The position numbers were made by a program, and so were the translations under genes. From NCBI RefSeq assembly GCF_000473895.1, contig NZ_ASSJ01000052.1:1-45362 (forward strand): 45,362 bases of DNA, in the 5' to 3' direction. The stretch is from Rubidibacter lacunae KORDI 51-2 (GTDB taxonomy: Bacteria > Cyanobacteriota > Cyanobacteriia > Cyanobacteriales > Rubidibacteraceae). The notes below the pieces were generated by a model. It did not search any database and was not told the origin of the DNA. It saw nothing but the letters and a program-made list of their open reading frames with translations. This document shows, piece after piece, positions 1-8,786 of this stretch. Every line of letters starts with the position of its first letter. Position 1 is the stretch's first letter.

Positions 1-6
1 TCCAGG

Positions 7-1350
7 CTAGAGGAGATGCTGCTCGATGAAGTTCGTGTAAACGTCGCCAGCGAGAAATGCCGGGGTTTCGAGGATTTTTTGGTGGAACCCGATTGTTGTC
101 GTCACACCAGTGATCGCACATTCGCGCAGGGCTCGCTGCATACGCCGGATTGCGACGTCTCGCGTCGGGCCCCACACGATTAGCTTGCCGATTAGCGAGT
201 CGTAGTAAGGCGGGATCTCGTAGTCGGTGTAAACGTGAGAGTCTACGCGCACGCCAGGACCGCCAGGTGGCAAGTAAGCACTAATGCGGCCGGGCTGCGG
301 GCGGAAGTCACGATCGGGGTCTTCGGCATTGATCCGGCATTCGATTGCGTGGCCGCGCACCTGCACGTCTGCCTGGGTAAAAGACAATTCCTCGCCTTGA
401 GCGATACGGACTTGTTCGGCGATAAGGTCCAAACCGGTGACCATTTCTGTCACGGGATGCTCCACTTGGATGCGGGTATTCATTTCCATGAAATAGAAAT
501 TCCCCTCGCTGTCGAGGAGGAACTCCACCGTCCCCGCCCCCGTGTAGCCGATCGCTTGAGCCGCACGGACGGCTGCAGCTCCCATCTGCGCCCGTAAATC
601 CTCAGAGAGGACCGGACTCGGCGCTTCTTCGAGCAGTTTTTGGTGGCGTCGCTGGATCGAGCAGTCGCGCTCGCCCAGGTGAACGACATTGCCATGGCAG
701 TCAGCCAGGATCTGAAACTCGATGTGACGGGGGCGATCGACAAATTTTTCCAGATAGACGCCACCATTTCCAAAGGCCGCTTCCGACTCACCCCGTGCGG
801 CCCGGTAAAGGCGCACGAGGTCGCCTTCGTCGCGGACCAAGCGCATGCCGCGACCGCCACCACCAGCCGTAGCTTTAAGCATTACTGGATAGCCGATCGC
901 ACGAGCGGCTTTGTGGGCGTGGGCTTCGGTATCGAGCAATCCGTCGCTACCGGGCACTACCGGAACGCCCGCACGGATCATGGTCTCGCGGGCGGTGGAC
1001 TTATCGCCCATCGAGCGAATTGCCGTTGGCGTCGGTCCGATAAACGCAATCTGGTGGTCGGCACAGATTTCAGCAAAGCGTGCATTTTCAGCCAGAAACC
1101 CGTAGCCGGGGTGGATAGCGCTAGCGTTGCGCGTCAGGGCAGCTGCGATGAGGTTGGGGATATTGAGATAGCTTTTGCTGCTCGGCGGCGGTCCGATGCA
1201 GACACTCTCGTCAGCCAACTGGACGTGGAGCGCGTTGCGATCGACCGTAGAGTGGACGGCAACAGTCGCGATTCCAAGCTCTTCGCAGGTGTGGAGAACC
1301 CGTAGGGCAATCTCACCGCGATTGGCAATCAAAATTTTCGAGAATTTCAT
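7..1350 (-). CDS. accC: Acetyl-CoA carboxylase, biotin carboxylase subunit
   Basis: Carboxylates the biotin on the carrier protein (AccB) using ATP and bicarbonate, the first half-reaction of malonyl-CoA synthesis, in the cytoplasm. At 447 residues it is full length for the family. The N-terminal pre-ATP-grasp domain begins with [11 protein letters not shown]. The ATP-grasp region shows Lys117, Lys159, the glycine-rich loop GGGGRGM (163-169), HQK (Lys238), Glu276, and the [10 protein letters not shown] block (289-298) that carries the metal and biotin-site residues. The start is the only good methionine immediately before the conserved N-terminus. The gene stands alone here and is transcribed leftward, divergent from the membrane protein at 1892. 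No accB or accA is adjacent. Assignment is very secure. Confidence 0.97.
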   Translation of the reverse strand: MKFSKILIANRGEIALRVLHTCEELGIATVAVHSTVDRNALHVQLADESVCIGPPPSSKSYLNIPNLIAAALTRNASAIHPGYGFLAENARFAEICADHQIAFIGPTPTAIRSMGDKSTARETMIRAGVPVVPGSDGLLDTEAHAHKAARAIGYPVMLKATAGGGGRGMRLVRDEGDLVRLYRAARGESEAAFGNGGVYLEKFVDRPRHIEFQILADCHGNVVHLGERDCSIQRRHQKLLEEAPSPVLSEDLRAQMGAAAVRAAQAIGYTGAGTVEFLLDSEGNFYFMEMNTRIQVEHPVTEMVTGLDLIAEQVRIAQGEELSFTQADVQVRGHAIECRINAEDPDRDFRPQPGRISAYLPPGGPGVRVDSHVYTDYEIPPYYDSLIGKLIVWGPTRDVAIRRMQRALRECAITGVTTTIGFHQKILETPAFLAGDVYTNFIEQHLL

Positions 1351-1891
1351 TCTTTACGCGCCTCGGCCCTGACATTTGCGGGCATAACCGTTTGCGACCC
1401 CGCGCGACCCCAATCGCCCCACGTCGATTTATCATCTCAGATTCTCCGGGACCTTTGTACTCCCGGAGCCAGGTAGGTTGCTAGGGCGACGGTGGAGGAA
1501 CCGCGATCGCTTCATCCATATTCCCCGCGTGACAGTTATCCGCCCGATAGATGCAGTCGTAAGACGCGACTCAGCAGTGTGCCTGGACGGGGAGAGCTCG
1601 TGATGCGCCACTACCGACGCTTCCGCCACGAGTTTCATCGAGCAAAGATGCAACCTATGATGACCTGATTATGCAGAAAGAGCCAATTCGATCTGCCACT
1701 CGCAAAGCAGCACGGAATGTTGTCCGGAAGATTTCAGGAGTTGTTGCCACGCGTAAAAACTGCGGAAACGAGGTTCGAGGCAAGTTGCCTGACAGCTCCG
1801 ACTCAGCGACCTCTACAACCTCAGTGCTTGAGGCTAAAACCTGCAAAAACTGCTATCGTCGAAACTCAATTCAATCTGCACGATCGCGCTT
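1351..1891. other. Divergent intergenic region with an 8-bp perfect inverted repeat
   Basis: This gap of about 540 bases separates accC (leftward) from the membrane protein gene (rightward) and should hold both promoters. The only clear structure is a perfect inverted repeat at 1444-1468: arms CTCCGGGA and TCCCGGAG around a 9-nt loop. It lies about 95 nt upstream of accC and has no T-run, so it is more likely an operator or 5'-UTR stem than a terminator. Several short open frames here have low-complexity, arginine-rich translations and no recognisable similarity, so none is called as a gene. Confidence 0.4.
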
Positions 1892-3664
1892 ATGATGTTA
1901 GGCCCATTTTCCAAAATCTGGCATGCCCGATTGAGCCCTCTGAACGGCAGCAGCAGTTGCAGACAGCAGTTATTTTGGTTGAGCTTAAGTTTGTTGTTTG
2001 CACTGGCAGTCAGTTTGCAGGCTTTGCAAGAAGCCTTTAGCAGCGAATATGTTGTACAAGACGATGCCCGGCAGCACGTGTTTTGGATGCTGCGTTACGT
2101 CGACCCCAGCTTGTTTCCCAACGACCCCATTGCCGATTACTTCCAATCCGTCGCACCAGCAGGATATCGAGCAGTATACCGCCTAGCCGCGATCGCCCAC
2201 ATTTCGCCTTTTACCTTCAATAAGATTCTGCCGGTTTTACTGGGCTTATTAGGAGCCTTCCTAAGCTTTCTAGTAGGGCTTGAGATCTTGCCAGTTCCAT
2301 TGGCTGGATTTTGCGCCAGCATTTTGTTGACGCAGAGCTTGGGGCTGACCGACGCGGTATTTTCTGGGACGCCAAAAGCCTTTATTTATATCTTGTTCTT
2401 GGGGTTTATCTATTCAGTTCTTCGCAAGTCCTTAGTGCTATGTTCATCTGCGATCGCCCTTCAAGCACTGTTTTATCCGCAGCTTGTACTAATATCCATC
2501 GTTACGTTGATTTTACGCTTATTTAAATGGGAACGCGGGCGGATGTATATCATTCGCGACTTCAAAGAGCGGTGGCTTATCTACACCGGGCTGGGAACAG
2601 CATTCTTGGCAATGCTGCCATTTGTCTTGACCACCAGCAAGTACGGTCCGACGATGACTGCTGCTCAAGCTAGGCAGTTTCCGGAGTTCTTTCCCGGGGG
2701 AAGAGTTCGTTTCTTCTACGACGATGACCCGGCAAAGTTTTGGTTGAAGGGACGAAGTGGAATCCATATTGCTGGCGCGCTCACGCCGGTCACCAATGCA
2801 CTAGGTTTCCTAGTACCGATCTTCAGTCGTTTGCCAAACTGGTTCCCTTTAGTCCGACATATAAACCCGCGCGTTATCCTTTTACCGCAGATTCTGGCGG
2901 CATCACTGCTGATGTTCTTTGCCGCTCACGTCCTATTGTTTCGCTTACATTTGCCCAGTCGGTACACAGGTCACAGTTTACGAGTGGTTCTTTGTTTGTC
3001 AGCCGGAGTCGCGATCGCGATCTTAGTCGATTCCGTTCTCAGAGGCAGCCGGCACCTATCACCCCCTTGGCGATCGATCTCAACCATAATCTCAGTTGGG
3101 TTAATTGCAACACCCTTGGTTTGCTATCCCTTCTGGGTTGACACCTTCCCGATCGCAGCTTATAAAGTTGGAACTGCTCCACACCTGTACGAGTTTCTGC
3201 AGCAGCAACCGAAGGACATTCGTGTTGCTTCATTGGTAGCAGAAGCCAATAACCTTCCTAGCTTCGCCCAACGCTCTATCGCCGTCGGCAGCGAATATGC
3301 AATTCCCTATCACTTAGGTTATTACCAGCCTTTCCGCAAAACGGCAGCGGATTTGATTCGCGCTCAATACAGTTCGGATTGGCAAACTATCAGTGATTTT
3401 TTAGATACGTATGATATATCATTTTGGTTGCTAGAAGATCGGTCATTCTCCCGCGACTATCTGTCGAACAATAGCTGGATTTTGCAACATCAACCAGCTG
3501 CTGATGAAGCCCTTGCTCGGTTAGAAAGGGGTGAAACTCCGGTTCTGCTGACAGCTCTCGAGCAGTGTGCTGTATTCCAAGACCAAACACGGACAAAGAC
3601 TCTGCTCGACGGCGATTGCTTGCGAATTGTAGCTGAGTCGAGGCGATCGCCGAGCGAGATATAA
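1892..3664 (+). CDS. Polytopic membrane protein, GT-C-like (function unknown)
   Basis: A 590-residue protein with about ten hydrophobic segments: one near residues 26-45, a group from about 105 to 215, others at about 235-250, 295-310 and 330-350, and a pair around 365-415. The last 170 or so residues are soluble. After the first helix a DD-containing loop (VVQDDARQHVFWM) is followed by LFPNDPIADYF. An acidic motif after TM1 plus many helices and a soluble C-terminal domain recalls GT-C glycosyltransferase-like proteins (inference from architecture, not a specific family match). Two consecutive ATGs are possible starts with no strong ribosome binding site. It is monocistronic, with a hairpin 50 bp downstream at 3716-3737. 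Codon use and HIP1 sites resemble the surrounding chromosome. Confidence 0.75.
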   Translation: MMLGPFSKIWHARLSPLNGSSSCRQQLFWLSLSLLFALAVSLQALQEAFSSEYVVQDDARQHVFWMLRYVDPSLFPNDPIADYFQSVAPAGYRAVYRLAAIAHISPFTFNKILPVLLGLLGAFLSFLVGLEILPVPLAGFCASILLTQSLGLTDAVFSGTPKAFIYILFLGFIYSVLRKSLVLCSSAIALQALFYPQLVLISIVTLILRLFKWERGRMYIIRDFKERWLIYTGLGTAFLAMLPFVLTTSKYGPTMTAAQARQFPEFFPGGRVRFFYDDDPAKFWLKGRSGIHIAGALTPVTNALGFLVPIFSRLPNWFPLVRHINPRVILLPQILAASLLMFFAAHVLLFRLHLPSRYTGHSLRVVLCLSAGVAIAILVDSVLRGSRHLSPPWRSISTIISVGLIATPLVCYPFWVDTFPIAAYKVGTAPHLYEFLQQQPKDIRVASLVAEANNLPSFAQRSIAVGSEYAIPYHLGYYQPFRKTAADLIRAQYSSDWQTISDFLDTYDISFWLLEDRSFSRDYLSNNSWILQHQPAADEALARLERGETPVLLTALEQCAVFQDQTRTKTLLDGDCLRIVAESRRSPSEI

Positions 3665-3715
3665 TTCGACAGCGATTGTAAGGCTGAGGGCTATTCAGAA
3701 ATTAGCATCTGCATC

Positions 3716-3737
3716 TTCACCGATCTCGATCGGTGAA
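3716..3737. terminator. Hairpin downstream of the membrane-protein gene, possible terminator
   Basis: A perfect 9-bp stem (TTCACCGAT/ATCGGTGAA) with a CTCG tetraloop lies 50 bp after the stop codon of the upstream gene. There is no U-tract on either side, so if it terminates transcription it is not a textbook intrinsic terminator; it may instead protect a 3' end. Confidence 0.4.
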
Positions 3738-4398
3738 ATGAGGTGAACTAGTATACATACAGTCTTTTATTTGTTTAGATTAAAGTCTACCCCTCCTATT
3801 TGTGCTCCACTATTTCGTTATGCGATAAGAGCATGACTTAGTCAAAGAGGAGTTCAACTATATACGCAAGTTTGATATTTCGCTGCTCGTTTTGATTTTC
3901 TCTAGATAGATACTATTTAGCTCATTTATTTATCTGAAAAACTTTGCTTTTTCTCTATTAAAGAGAAACTTCTGGCTTGCTTGAGACGTAATTCAGTGGA
4001 GAAAAGCAAGCAGACAATTGGTTGTGTAGGAATCTCAGAAATAGAGACAAGACGGTTTTATTTGACTGGGAAAATTTTGGAGACGAAGCGGGCATGTTGC
4101 TGTACGTTATAAAAGATAAGAATATTGAGATTCATTGGTTTTAGCCTTCGTAAATATGTCTTAAATCTTTAACTAAAAATTATAGCAGCAAACCAAGATT
4201 CACACGAAGCTGCTTTCCGTATCTAAGCTCTCGTTTCGGGGAAACTTTGTTATCTCTGGCTGGGATCTGGCTGATTTAGCCTATCATAAAACGTGACATA
4301 CATGCACTATAGGGTACATGTGACGTTCTTGGGGGAAAACTCAGCAGCTGCTTAACGCTGGAATAAGTCTAGGAACCCCACACTAGGTAGTTTCTGAT

Positions 4399-4423
4399 GC
4401 CCTGCGAAGGCTCATCGCAGGGC
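4399..4423. other. Strong stem-loop in the AT-rich island
   Basis: Perfect 9-bp arms GCCCTGCGA and TCGCAGGGC enclose a 7-nt loop. This is the most GC-rich structure in an otherwise AT-rich region. A short T-rich stretch (ATTTTCTT) follows about 9 nt later, too far for a standard terminator. It may belong to an unannotated RNA. Confidence 0.4.
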
Positions 4424-5018
4424 GGTGCTGAATTTTCTTATGAAAAGTTTCACGAACTCGTATAACACGTCATCTTTCAATCGTCAAATAGAACCAATAG
4501 TGTCAACCGCTTTAGATGACAATTGGGAGAACAATGGAGTCGAATGCATCTATCTTCCCTTCTAAAGACGGATATTGAAGACCTCTAGATAATTGCTCGA
4601 ATAAAGTGTAAGCCATATGCAAAAAAATGCAAAGATCAGATGTATTCGATCTAGATAGAATTGCTTCTCTGACAACAAAGTTCTTGCTTTTATATGTTTG
4701 AAGAATGCTCTAGCAGATTTGCAATGTCTATCTAACCTTCAGAATTGAAAAAAATCAAGATTTCATATTTTCCCGACCTCAAATATCTTTTATACTCGAA
4801 CTTTTTGCTAGAGCTAAAACCTCAAGATAATTTGAAGTAATTCCGAGATCCTATAGTTTCCAACTTCTTTAGATGTAAGCACTCTCGACCGATTTCCCAA
4901 CGGAAGTATTAGATCGAGGCTATAAATAGATGGATAATTTCGCGGAGCGACTATTCGAGTTAGCATCAGTAGAGGGATTCAATTCGAGTCAGCTGCGATC
5001 GGGCTTGGAGGAATACAC

Positions 5019-5192
5019 GTGAACGGTTCGGTGTTGAGTGGAATGTTTGTCGGGGTCCTTGCCCTGACGTTATTAGTCTACGTACTACGTGGCTTAGGAA
5101 TCTTTACATTTTTGCCCGGTGGCACGATCCTGGTGCTGTTCGTACTATCCTGTGCACTAGGAGTAGCAATACTATTGGGTCGCCGAGGCTGA
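5019..5192 (+). CDS. Small membrane protein, 57 residues, function unknown
   Basis: A GTG-initiated frame of 58 codons preceded at 7-nt spacing by a good Shine-Dalgarno (TTGGAGGA, 5005-5012). The translation starts MNGSVLSGMFVGVLALTLLV and is nearly all membrane: one hydrophobic segment at about residues 8-29, a turn containing FLPGG at 31-35, and a second segment at about 36-54, ending in the positive tail GRRG. That gives a two-helix hairpin with a basic C-terminus expected in the cytoplasm. The coherent hydrophobic pattern plus ribosome binding site argue for a real gene. I do not recognise it as any named small photosynthetic subunit. It is isolated, with more than 400 bp of non-coding DNA on each side. 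Confidence 0.7.
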   Translation: MNGSVLSGMFVGVLALTLLVYVLRGLGIFTFLPGGTILVLFVLSCALGVAILLGRRG

Positions 5193-5719
5193 ACGCCTGC
5201 CGAGCCAGTGCCGAGCGGTCATTGCTCTAGCTCTCTCAAGGTAGAACCTGGCTTGATTGTGACGACTACCGGACACCTGCCGAACTCGAGTTGATTGCTC
5301 TGTCAATCGATAGCTACCAAAGCTCAGTTCTTGCAATGAGCGCTGAATTGTGCGTTTTTCTCAGGTCCTTCAAGGTCTTCTTTTTGGATTCACGCATCTG
5401 TCTGGAGTCACACATCTTCGAGTTGATTGGCAATTTCGGTGTTGCGACGGACATCGGCGATTGAATCAGTAGGTATGATCGAAATCTAACGATTCTTAGT
5501 ACCCAAGTCGGCAGGAGTAACTAGTCACAGCGTTATGGGTTATCGCCATATAAGTTGACAGTCAGTACTACCCAGTCTCAATTCAGTGCTAACTCAGCAC
5601 TAACCTAGTGCGGACGCTCGACGTGGATGCCTCGCATGGTTGGACATGGCCGGCATAGCACTAAGCTGATGTGCTTATGGGCAGGGCTCCTGCAGGCAAA
5701 GTTCGGGAACAGGTGTTCA
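5193..5719. other. Upstream region of gpsA with overlapping hairpins
   Basis: No gene is seen in this stretch. A 12-base direct repeat (TCGAGTTGATTG) occurs near 5285 and 5418. At 5585-5611 two short hairpins overlap and exclude each other: arms AGTGCT/AGCACT (5585-5590, 5596-5601) and GCACTA/TAGTGC (5597-5602, 5606-5611), about 110 nt before the gpsA start. They could form a small switch in the gpsA leader, but this is only structural suggestion. Confidence 0.35.
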
Positions 5720-6742
5720 ATGATCGAAAGGATTTCAACGCAAGTCTCGCCCGATGATACCCTTCGAGCAGCAGCAGATATCGCTCCCTGTGATAGTGCC
5801 ATTAAGACCCTCGCCGTTATTGGTGTGGGGGCATGGGGTTCGGCCTTGGCAGCGATCGCCGAGCGAAGCGAACACAAAATTCGCATGTGGTCTCGTCGTA
5901 GCCCAGAAAATTTAGCTGATGTCATTGCCGGTGCGGATATTGTGCTTTCGGCCGTCTCGATGAAGGGCGTACCGTCAGTTGCCGAGCAGGTAAGGCAGAT
6001 CGGTCTAACTGAAGGCACCATTATCGTCACCGCAACCAAGGGTCTCGATCCCAAAACCCTGCGCACGCCGTCCAAAATTTGGCAGGATGCCTTTCCCGAT
6101 CATCCAGTTGTCGTGCTCTCGGGTCCGAATTTGTCTAAGGAGATCGTGCAAAAACTGCCGGCAGCAACTGTGGTTGCTAGTACCGATATTCCTGCGGCTG
6201 AAAGCGTGCAAGAATTTTTCTCCACCGATACCTTCCGCGTCTACGTCAACACCGATCCCATCGGCACCGAACTGGGAGGCACGCTCAAGAACGTCATGGC
6301 GATCGCGTCGGGAGTCTGTGACGGCATGAAGCTCGGTACCAATGCCAAGGCTGCCTTGCTAACCCGCGCGCTGCCCGAAATGATACGGGTCGGTACCACC
6401 CTCGGTGCATCGGCGGAGACTTTCTTCGGACTGTCCGGTCTAGGCGACCTGCTGGCTACCTGTGACAGCCCGCTGTCGCGGAACTACCAAGTTGGCTTCG
6501 GTTTAGCCCGAGGCAAAACCCTCGTGGAGATTCTCGATCAGTTGGAAGGAACTGCTGAAGGCGTCAACACTGCGCGCGTGCTCGTACGTTTGGCTAACCA
6601 ACACGAGATTCCCATACCGATTTCCCGTCAGGTTTCTCGCCTGCTCAAGGGGGTTACTACCCCACAGGAAGCCGTTCAGGCATTAATGGAGCGCGACCTC
6701 AAGCCCGAATTCTGCGATTTGTTCGAAGACGACGACAGTTAA
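5720..6742 (+). CDS. gpsA: Glycerol-3-phosphate dehydrogenase [NAD(P)+]
   Basis: Reduces dihydroxyacetone phosphate to sn-glycerol-3-phosphate, the backbone for membrane lipids. The nucleotide-binding loop is GVGAWG (35-40 from the chosen start). Further blocks include VLSGPNLSKEI, the catalytic-lysine segment GGTLKNVMAIASG, and FGLSGLGDLLATC followed by SRN, all diagnostic of GpsA. The chosen ATG gives 340 residues with roughly 27 more than usual before the Rossmann loop. The frame is open further upstream (to 5627), but that part has no family character. The ribosome binding site is weak (AGGTG), so the start is uncertain. It is monocistronic; downstream lies a MITE-like element. Confidence 0.95.
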   Translation: MIERISTQVSPDDTLRAAADIAPCDSAIKTLAVIGVGAWGSALAAIAERSEHKIRMWSRRSPENLADVIAGADIVLSAVSMKGVPSVAEQVRQIGLTEGTIIVTATKGLDPKTLRTPSKIWQDAFPDHPVVVLSGPNLSKEIVQKLPAATVVASTDIPAAESVQEFFSTDTFRVYVNTDPIGTELGGTLKNVMAIASGVCDGMKLGTNAKAALLTRALPEMIRVGTTLGASAETFFGLSGLGDLLATCDSPLSRNYQVGFGLARGKTLVEILDQLEGTAEGVNTARVLVRLANQHEIPIPISRQVSRLLKGVTTPQEAVQALMERDLKPEFCDLFEDDDS

Positions 6743-7142
6743 AGCAAATCGCAATTGGGCGGTTGCACCCGATGCAAAGCCTGCGGCTTCCGACTGACGC
6801 ACCGCTTGCTGCATGCAAAGCCGTCGGCGATCGCTGGTTACAATTCCCTACTACAAGGACGTGTCAAAAATTCTGCATCCGAGTAAACTCAACCCCTAGT
6901 CTGCCGCAAGAGTTATACCAAATTCGGGTAATCACTCACCAAATTTAAACTCCTCCACGCTGATACTGTGAGGCTTTCAGCGATCTGCCAAGGATGATAC
7001 TCCCCGGATTGGGTATTACATGAAATTCCCGACCATCCTGGTAAAAGTCTTTTCAAGTCCTTGCCCAGCTCGTTTAGGTTGTCCTGACCGTAGCATCCCA
7101 GCTGCCATTCGCCATTACTTCCTCCCCGGTCTCCAAAACTCT
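6743..7142. other. gpsA-transporter intergenic region containing a MITE-like insert
   Basis: About 400 bp without a gene. Its right half is the 102-bp inverted-repeat element annotated separately at 6915-7016. The remainder shows no structure that I can name. The frame of the downstream transporter is open back to 7020, beginning immediately after the element, but those residues look non-coding. Confidence 0.5.
6915..7016. mobile_element. MITE-like element, 102 bp, ATACC termini
   Basis: Left end ATACCAAATTCGGG (6915-6928) and the reverse complement of the right end, ATACCCAATCCGGG, agree at 12 of 14 positions. The interior carries no coding frame. The outer bases (TTATACC...GGTATTAC) are shared with the similar-sized element at 34849-34947, suggesting non-autonomous relatives of one transposon family. 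The family is not identified and no clean target-site duplication is visible. Confidence 0.5.
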
Positions 7143-8513
7143 ATGCCGCAAGCAAAAACGAGAGATGCCCAACTGCAAGGAAATGATCTAGCTGCCGCAT
7201 CTGAGCCAACTGTGCGGAAGCAGCCTTTCGGGTTCTGGCAGCTCTGGAATATGAGCTTCGGCTTCCTCGGCATCCAGTTCGGTTGGACACTACAAATGGC
7301 AAACACTAGCGCTATCTATGAGTACCTTGGCGCAACCCCCGAGGAGATCCCTTTGCTTTGGTTGGCGGCGCCGCTGAGCGGTTTGATCGTTCAGCCCACC
7401 ATCGGCTACATGAGCGATCGCACGTGGGGTCCGCTGGGACGCAGGCGTCCGTTTTTCCTCATTGGAGCGATCTTCAGCTCGATTGCGCTGGTGCTGATGC
7501 CAAACTCGTCAACGTTGTGGATGGCAGCCGGACTGCTATGGATTCTCGACACGTCGGTCAATGTAAGTATGGTGCCATTTCGTGCCTTTGTCTCCGACCT
7601 AGTTCCGGAATCTCAATACACGCGCGGCTTTGCCATGCAAAGCTTCTTCATTGGAGCCGGTGCGGTTATAGCATCTCTTTGTCCGTGGATGCTCAACCAC
7701 ATTTTTAGACTTCAGAACGCGACGGGTGTTGACAGTCAGGTACCGCTGACGGTGAAGTGGTCGTACTACATCGGAGCAGCAGTTTTTCTCGGAACCGTGC
7801 TGTGGACCGTGCTGCTGGCCGAGGAGCACCCGCCCAAAAATATGAAGGACTTCCGCCGCCGGCAGGAGCAGAGTGGTGGCATCCTCGGCAGCTTCAAAGG
7901 GATTCTAAGCGCAATTGCAACTATGCCGGCGATTATGCGCCAACTAGCATGGGTGCAGTTTTTTAGCTGGTTGGGTATCTTCTGCGTATTCATTTATTTC
8001 CCACCTGCTGTCAGTCACCAGATCTTCGGTGCGGCGAGCGAGAGCACGGTACTTTACACCGAGGGCATCGAGTGGGCGGGATTGTGCATCGGTTTGTATA
8101 ACGCCGTCTGTTTTGTCTATTCGCTAGCACTCGGGCGGTTATCGGCCCTAACCGGTCGCATATTCATGCATGCGGCATCGCTACTTTTGGGCGGTATCGG
8201 TCTAATCCTGTTATTTTTCGCCAGCGATCGCATATCGATGCTATTGCCAATGGCATGCTTCGGTCTGACTTGGGCGAGCGTATTGACACTCCCGTATTCA
8301 ATGCTTTCAGAAGTCCTCCCCGTACGCGAAACTGGCATCTATATGGGGTTATTTAATACTTTCATTGTCATTCCACAGATTGTGGTAGTGCTGGGAATGG
8401 GCTGGGTGATGGACAACTTACTCGATAACGATCCGTTACTAGCGATCGCGTTTGGTGGTATCTCCTTGCTCGTTGCGTCCGCTTTAACTCAAGGAATTCG
8501 CGAAACGGCTTAG
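7143..8513 (+). CDS. MFS transporter, SLC45/GPH-like (probable sugar transporter)
   Basis: A 456-residue, roughly 12-helix major facilitator. After a hydrophilic N-terminus (about 35 residues) come WQLWNMSFGFLGIQFGW and the loop 2-3 signature YMSDRTWGPLGRRRPF, which matches the GRRRP motif A of the SLC45/sucrose-proton symporter group. A central hydrophilic loop (RRRQEQSG region) separates the two six-helix halves. The substrate is probably a di- or monosaccharide moved with protons (family knowledge); specificity cannot be read from sequence. The start ATG at 7143 was chosen because residues encoded further upstream (to 7020) look non-coding. It is monocistronic, with a MITE-like insert just upstream that could influence its promoter. 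Confidence 0.88.
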   Translation: MPQAKTRDAQLQGNDLAAASEPTVRKQPFGFWQLWNMSFGFLGIQFGWTLQMANTSAIYEYLGATPEEIPLLWLAAPLSGLIVQPTIGYMSDRTWGPLGRRRPFFLIGAIFSSIALVLMPNSSTLWMAAGLLWILDTSVNVSMVPFRAFVSDLVPESQYTRGFAMQSFFIGAGAVIASLCPWMLNHIFRLQNATGVDSQVPLTVKWSYYIGAAVFLGTVLWTVLLAEEHPPKNMKDFRRRQEQSGGILGSFKGILSAIATMPAIMRQLAWVQFFSWLGIFCVFIYFPPAVSHQIFGAASESTVLYTEGIEWAGLCIGLYNAVCFVYSLALGRLSALTGRIFMHAASLLLGGIGLILLFFASDRISMLLPMACFGLTWASVLTLPYSMLSEVLPVRETGIYMGLFNTFIVIPQIVVVLGMGWVMDNLLDNDPLLAIAFGGISLLVASALTQGIRETA

Positions 8514-8786
8514 ACAAACGGCGCAGATGCAGATTTTGCCCCAGCATCGGGAAAACTTACTGCTACTGAAAGGTGACCGATGCGTCATGCGCGCGATTCA
8601 GGCGGTAAGCGAGCGTTCTTCTGCGAGCAACGTCGGGCCGACTTTGCTCTCAAAGATTCCGAGCTGACTGCATTGAGCTTCTCTCGACCCGTACCGTTAA
8701 TGAACTGGCGCTAGGGCAGCAATTACAGTATTGGATGGAGGCAAGAAATTACCAGAAGAGCTGCTGTGTTGGGGGAACGTCGCACC
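8514..8786. other. Convergent intergenic region, nothing recognised
   Basis: About 270 bp between the 3' ends of the transporter and cruA. No gene, strong hairpin or repeat was found. Confidence 0.4.

Larger units (their letters stand above)
3665..5018. other. AT-rich, HIP1-free intergenic island with several perfect hairpins
   Basis: About 1.35 kb with no convincing gene, visibly more AT-rich than its surroundings and with no GCGATCGC site. It contains several perfect inverted repeats: 3716-3737 (9-bp arms), 3950-3968 (7-bp arms TTTCTCT/AGAGAAA), 3975-4011 (8-bp arms GCTTGCTT/AAGCAAGC) and 4399-4423 (9-bp arms GCCCTGCGA/TCGCAGGGC, 7-nt loop). A 41-codon ATG frame at 4440-4565 has no ribosome binding site and an unremarkable translation, and is probably chance. 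The stretch could hold a structured non-coding RNA or be the eroded remains of inserted DNA. No known RNA family (6S, tmRNA, RNase P, SRP, Yfr1) was recognised. Confidence 0.5.

Noticed and set aside
4440-4565. A 41-codon ATG frame in the AT-rich island
   Set aside because: No Shine-Dalgarno, polar unremarkable translation, and a length expected by chance in AT-rich DNA.
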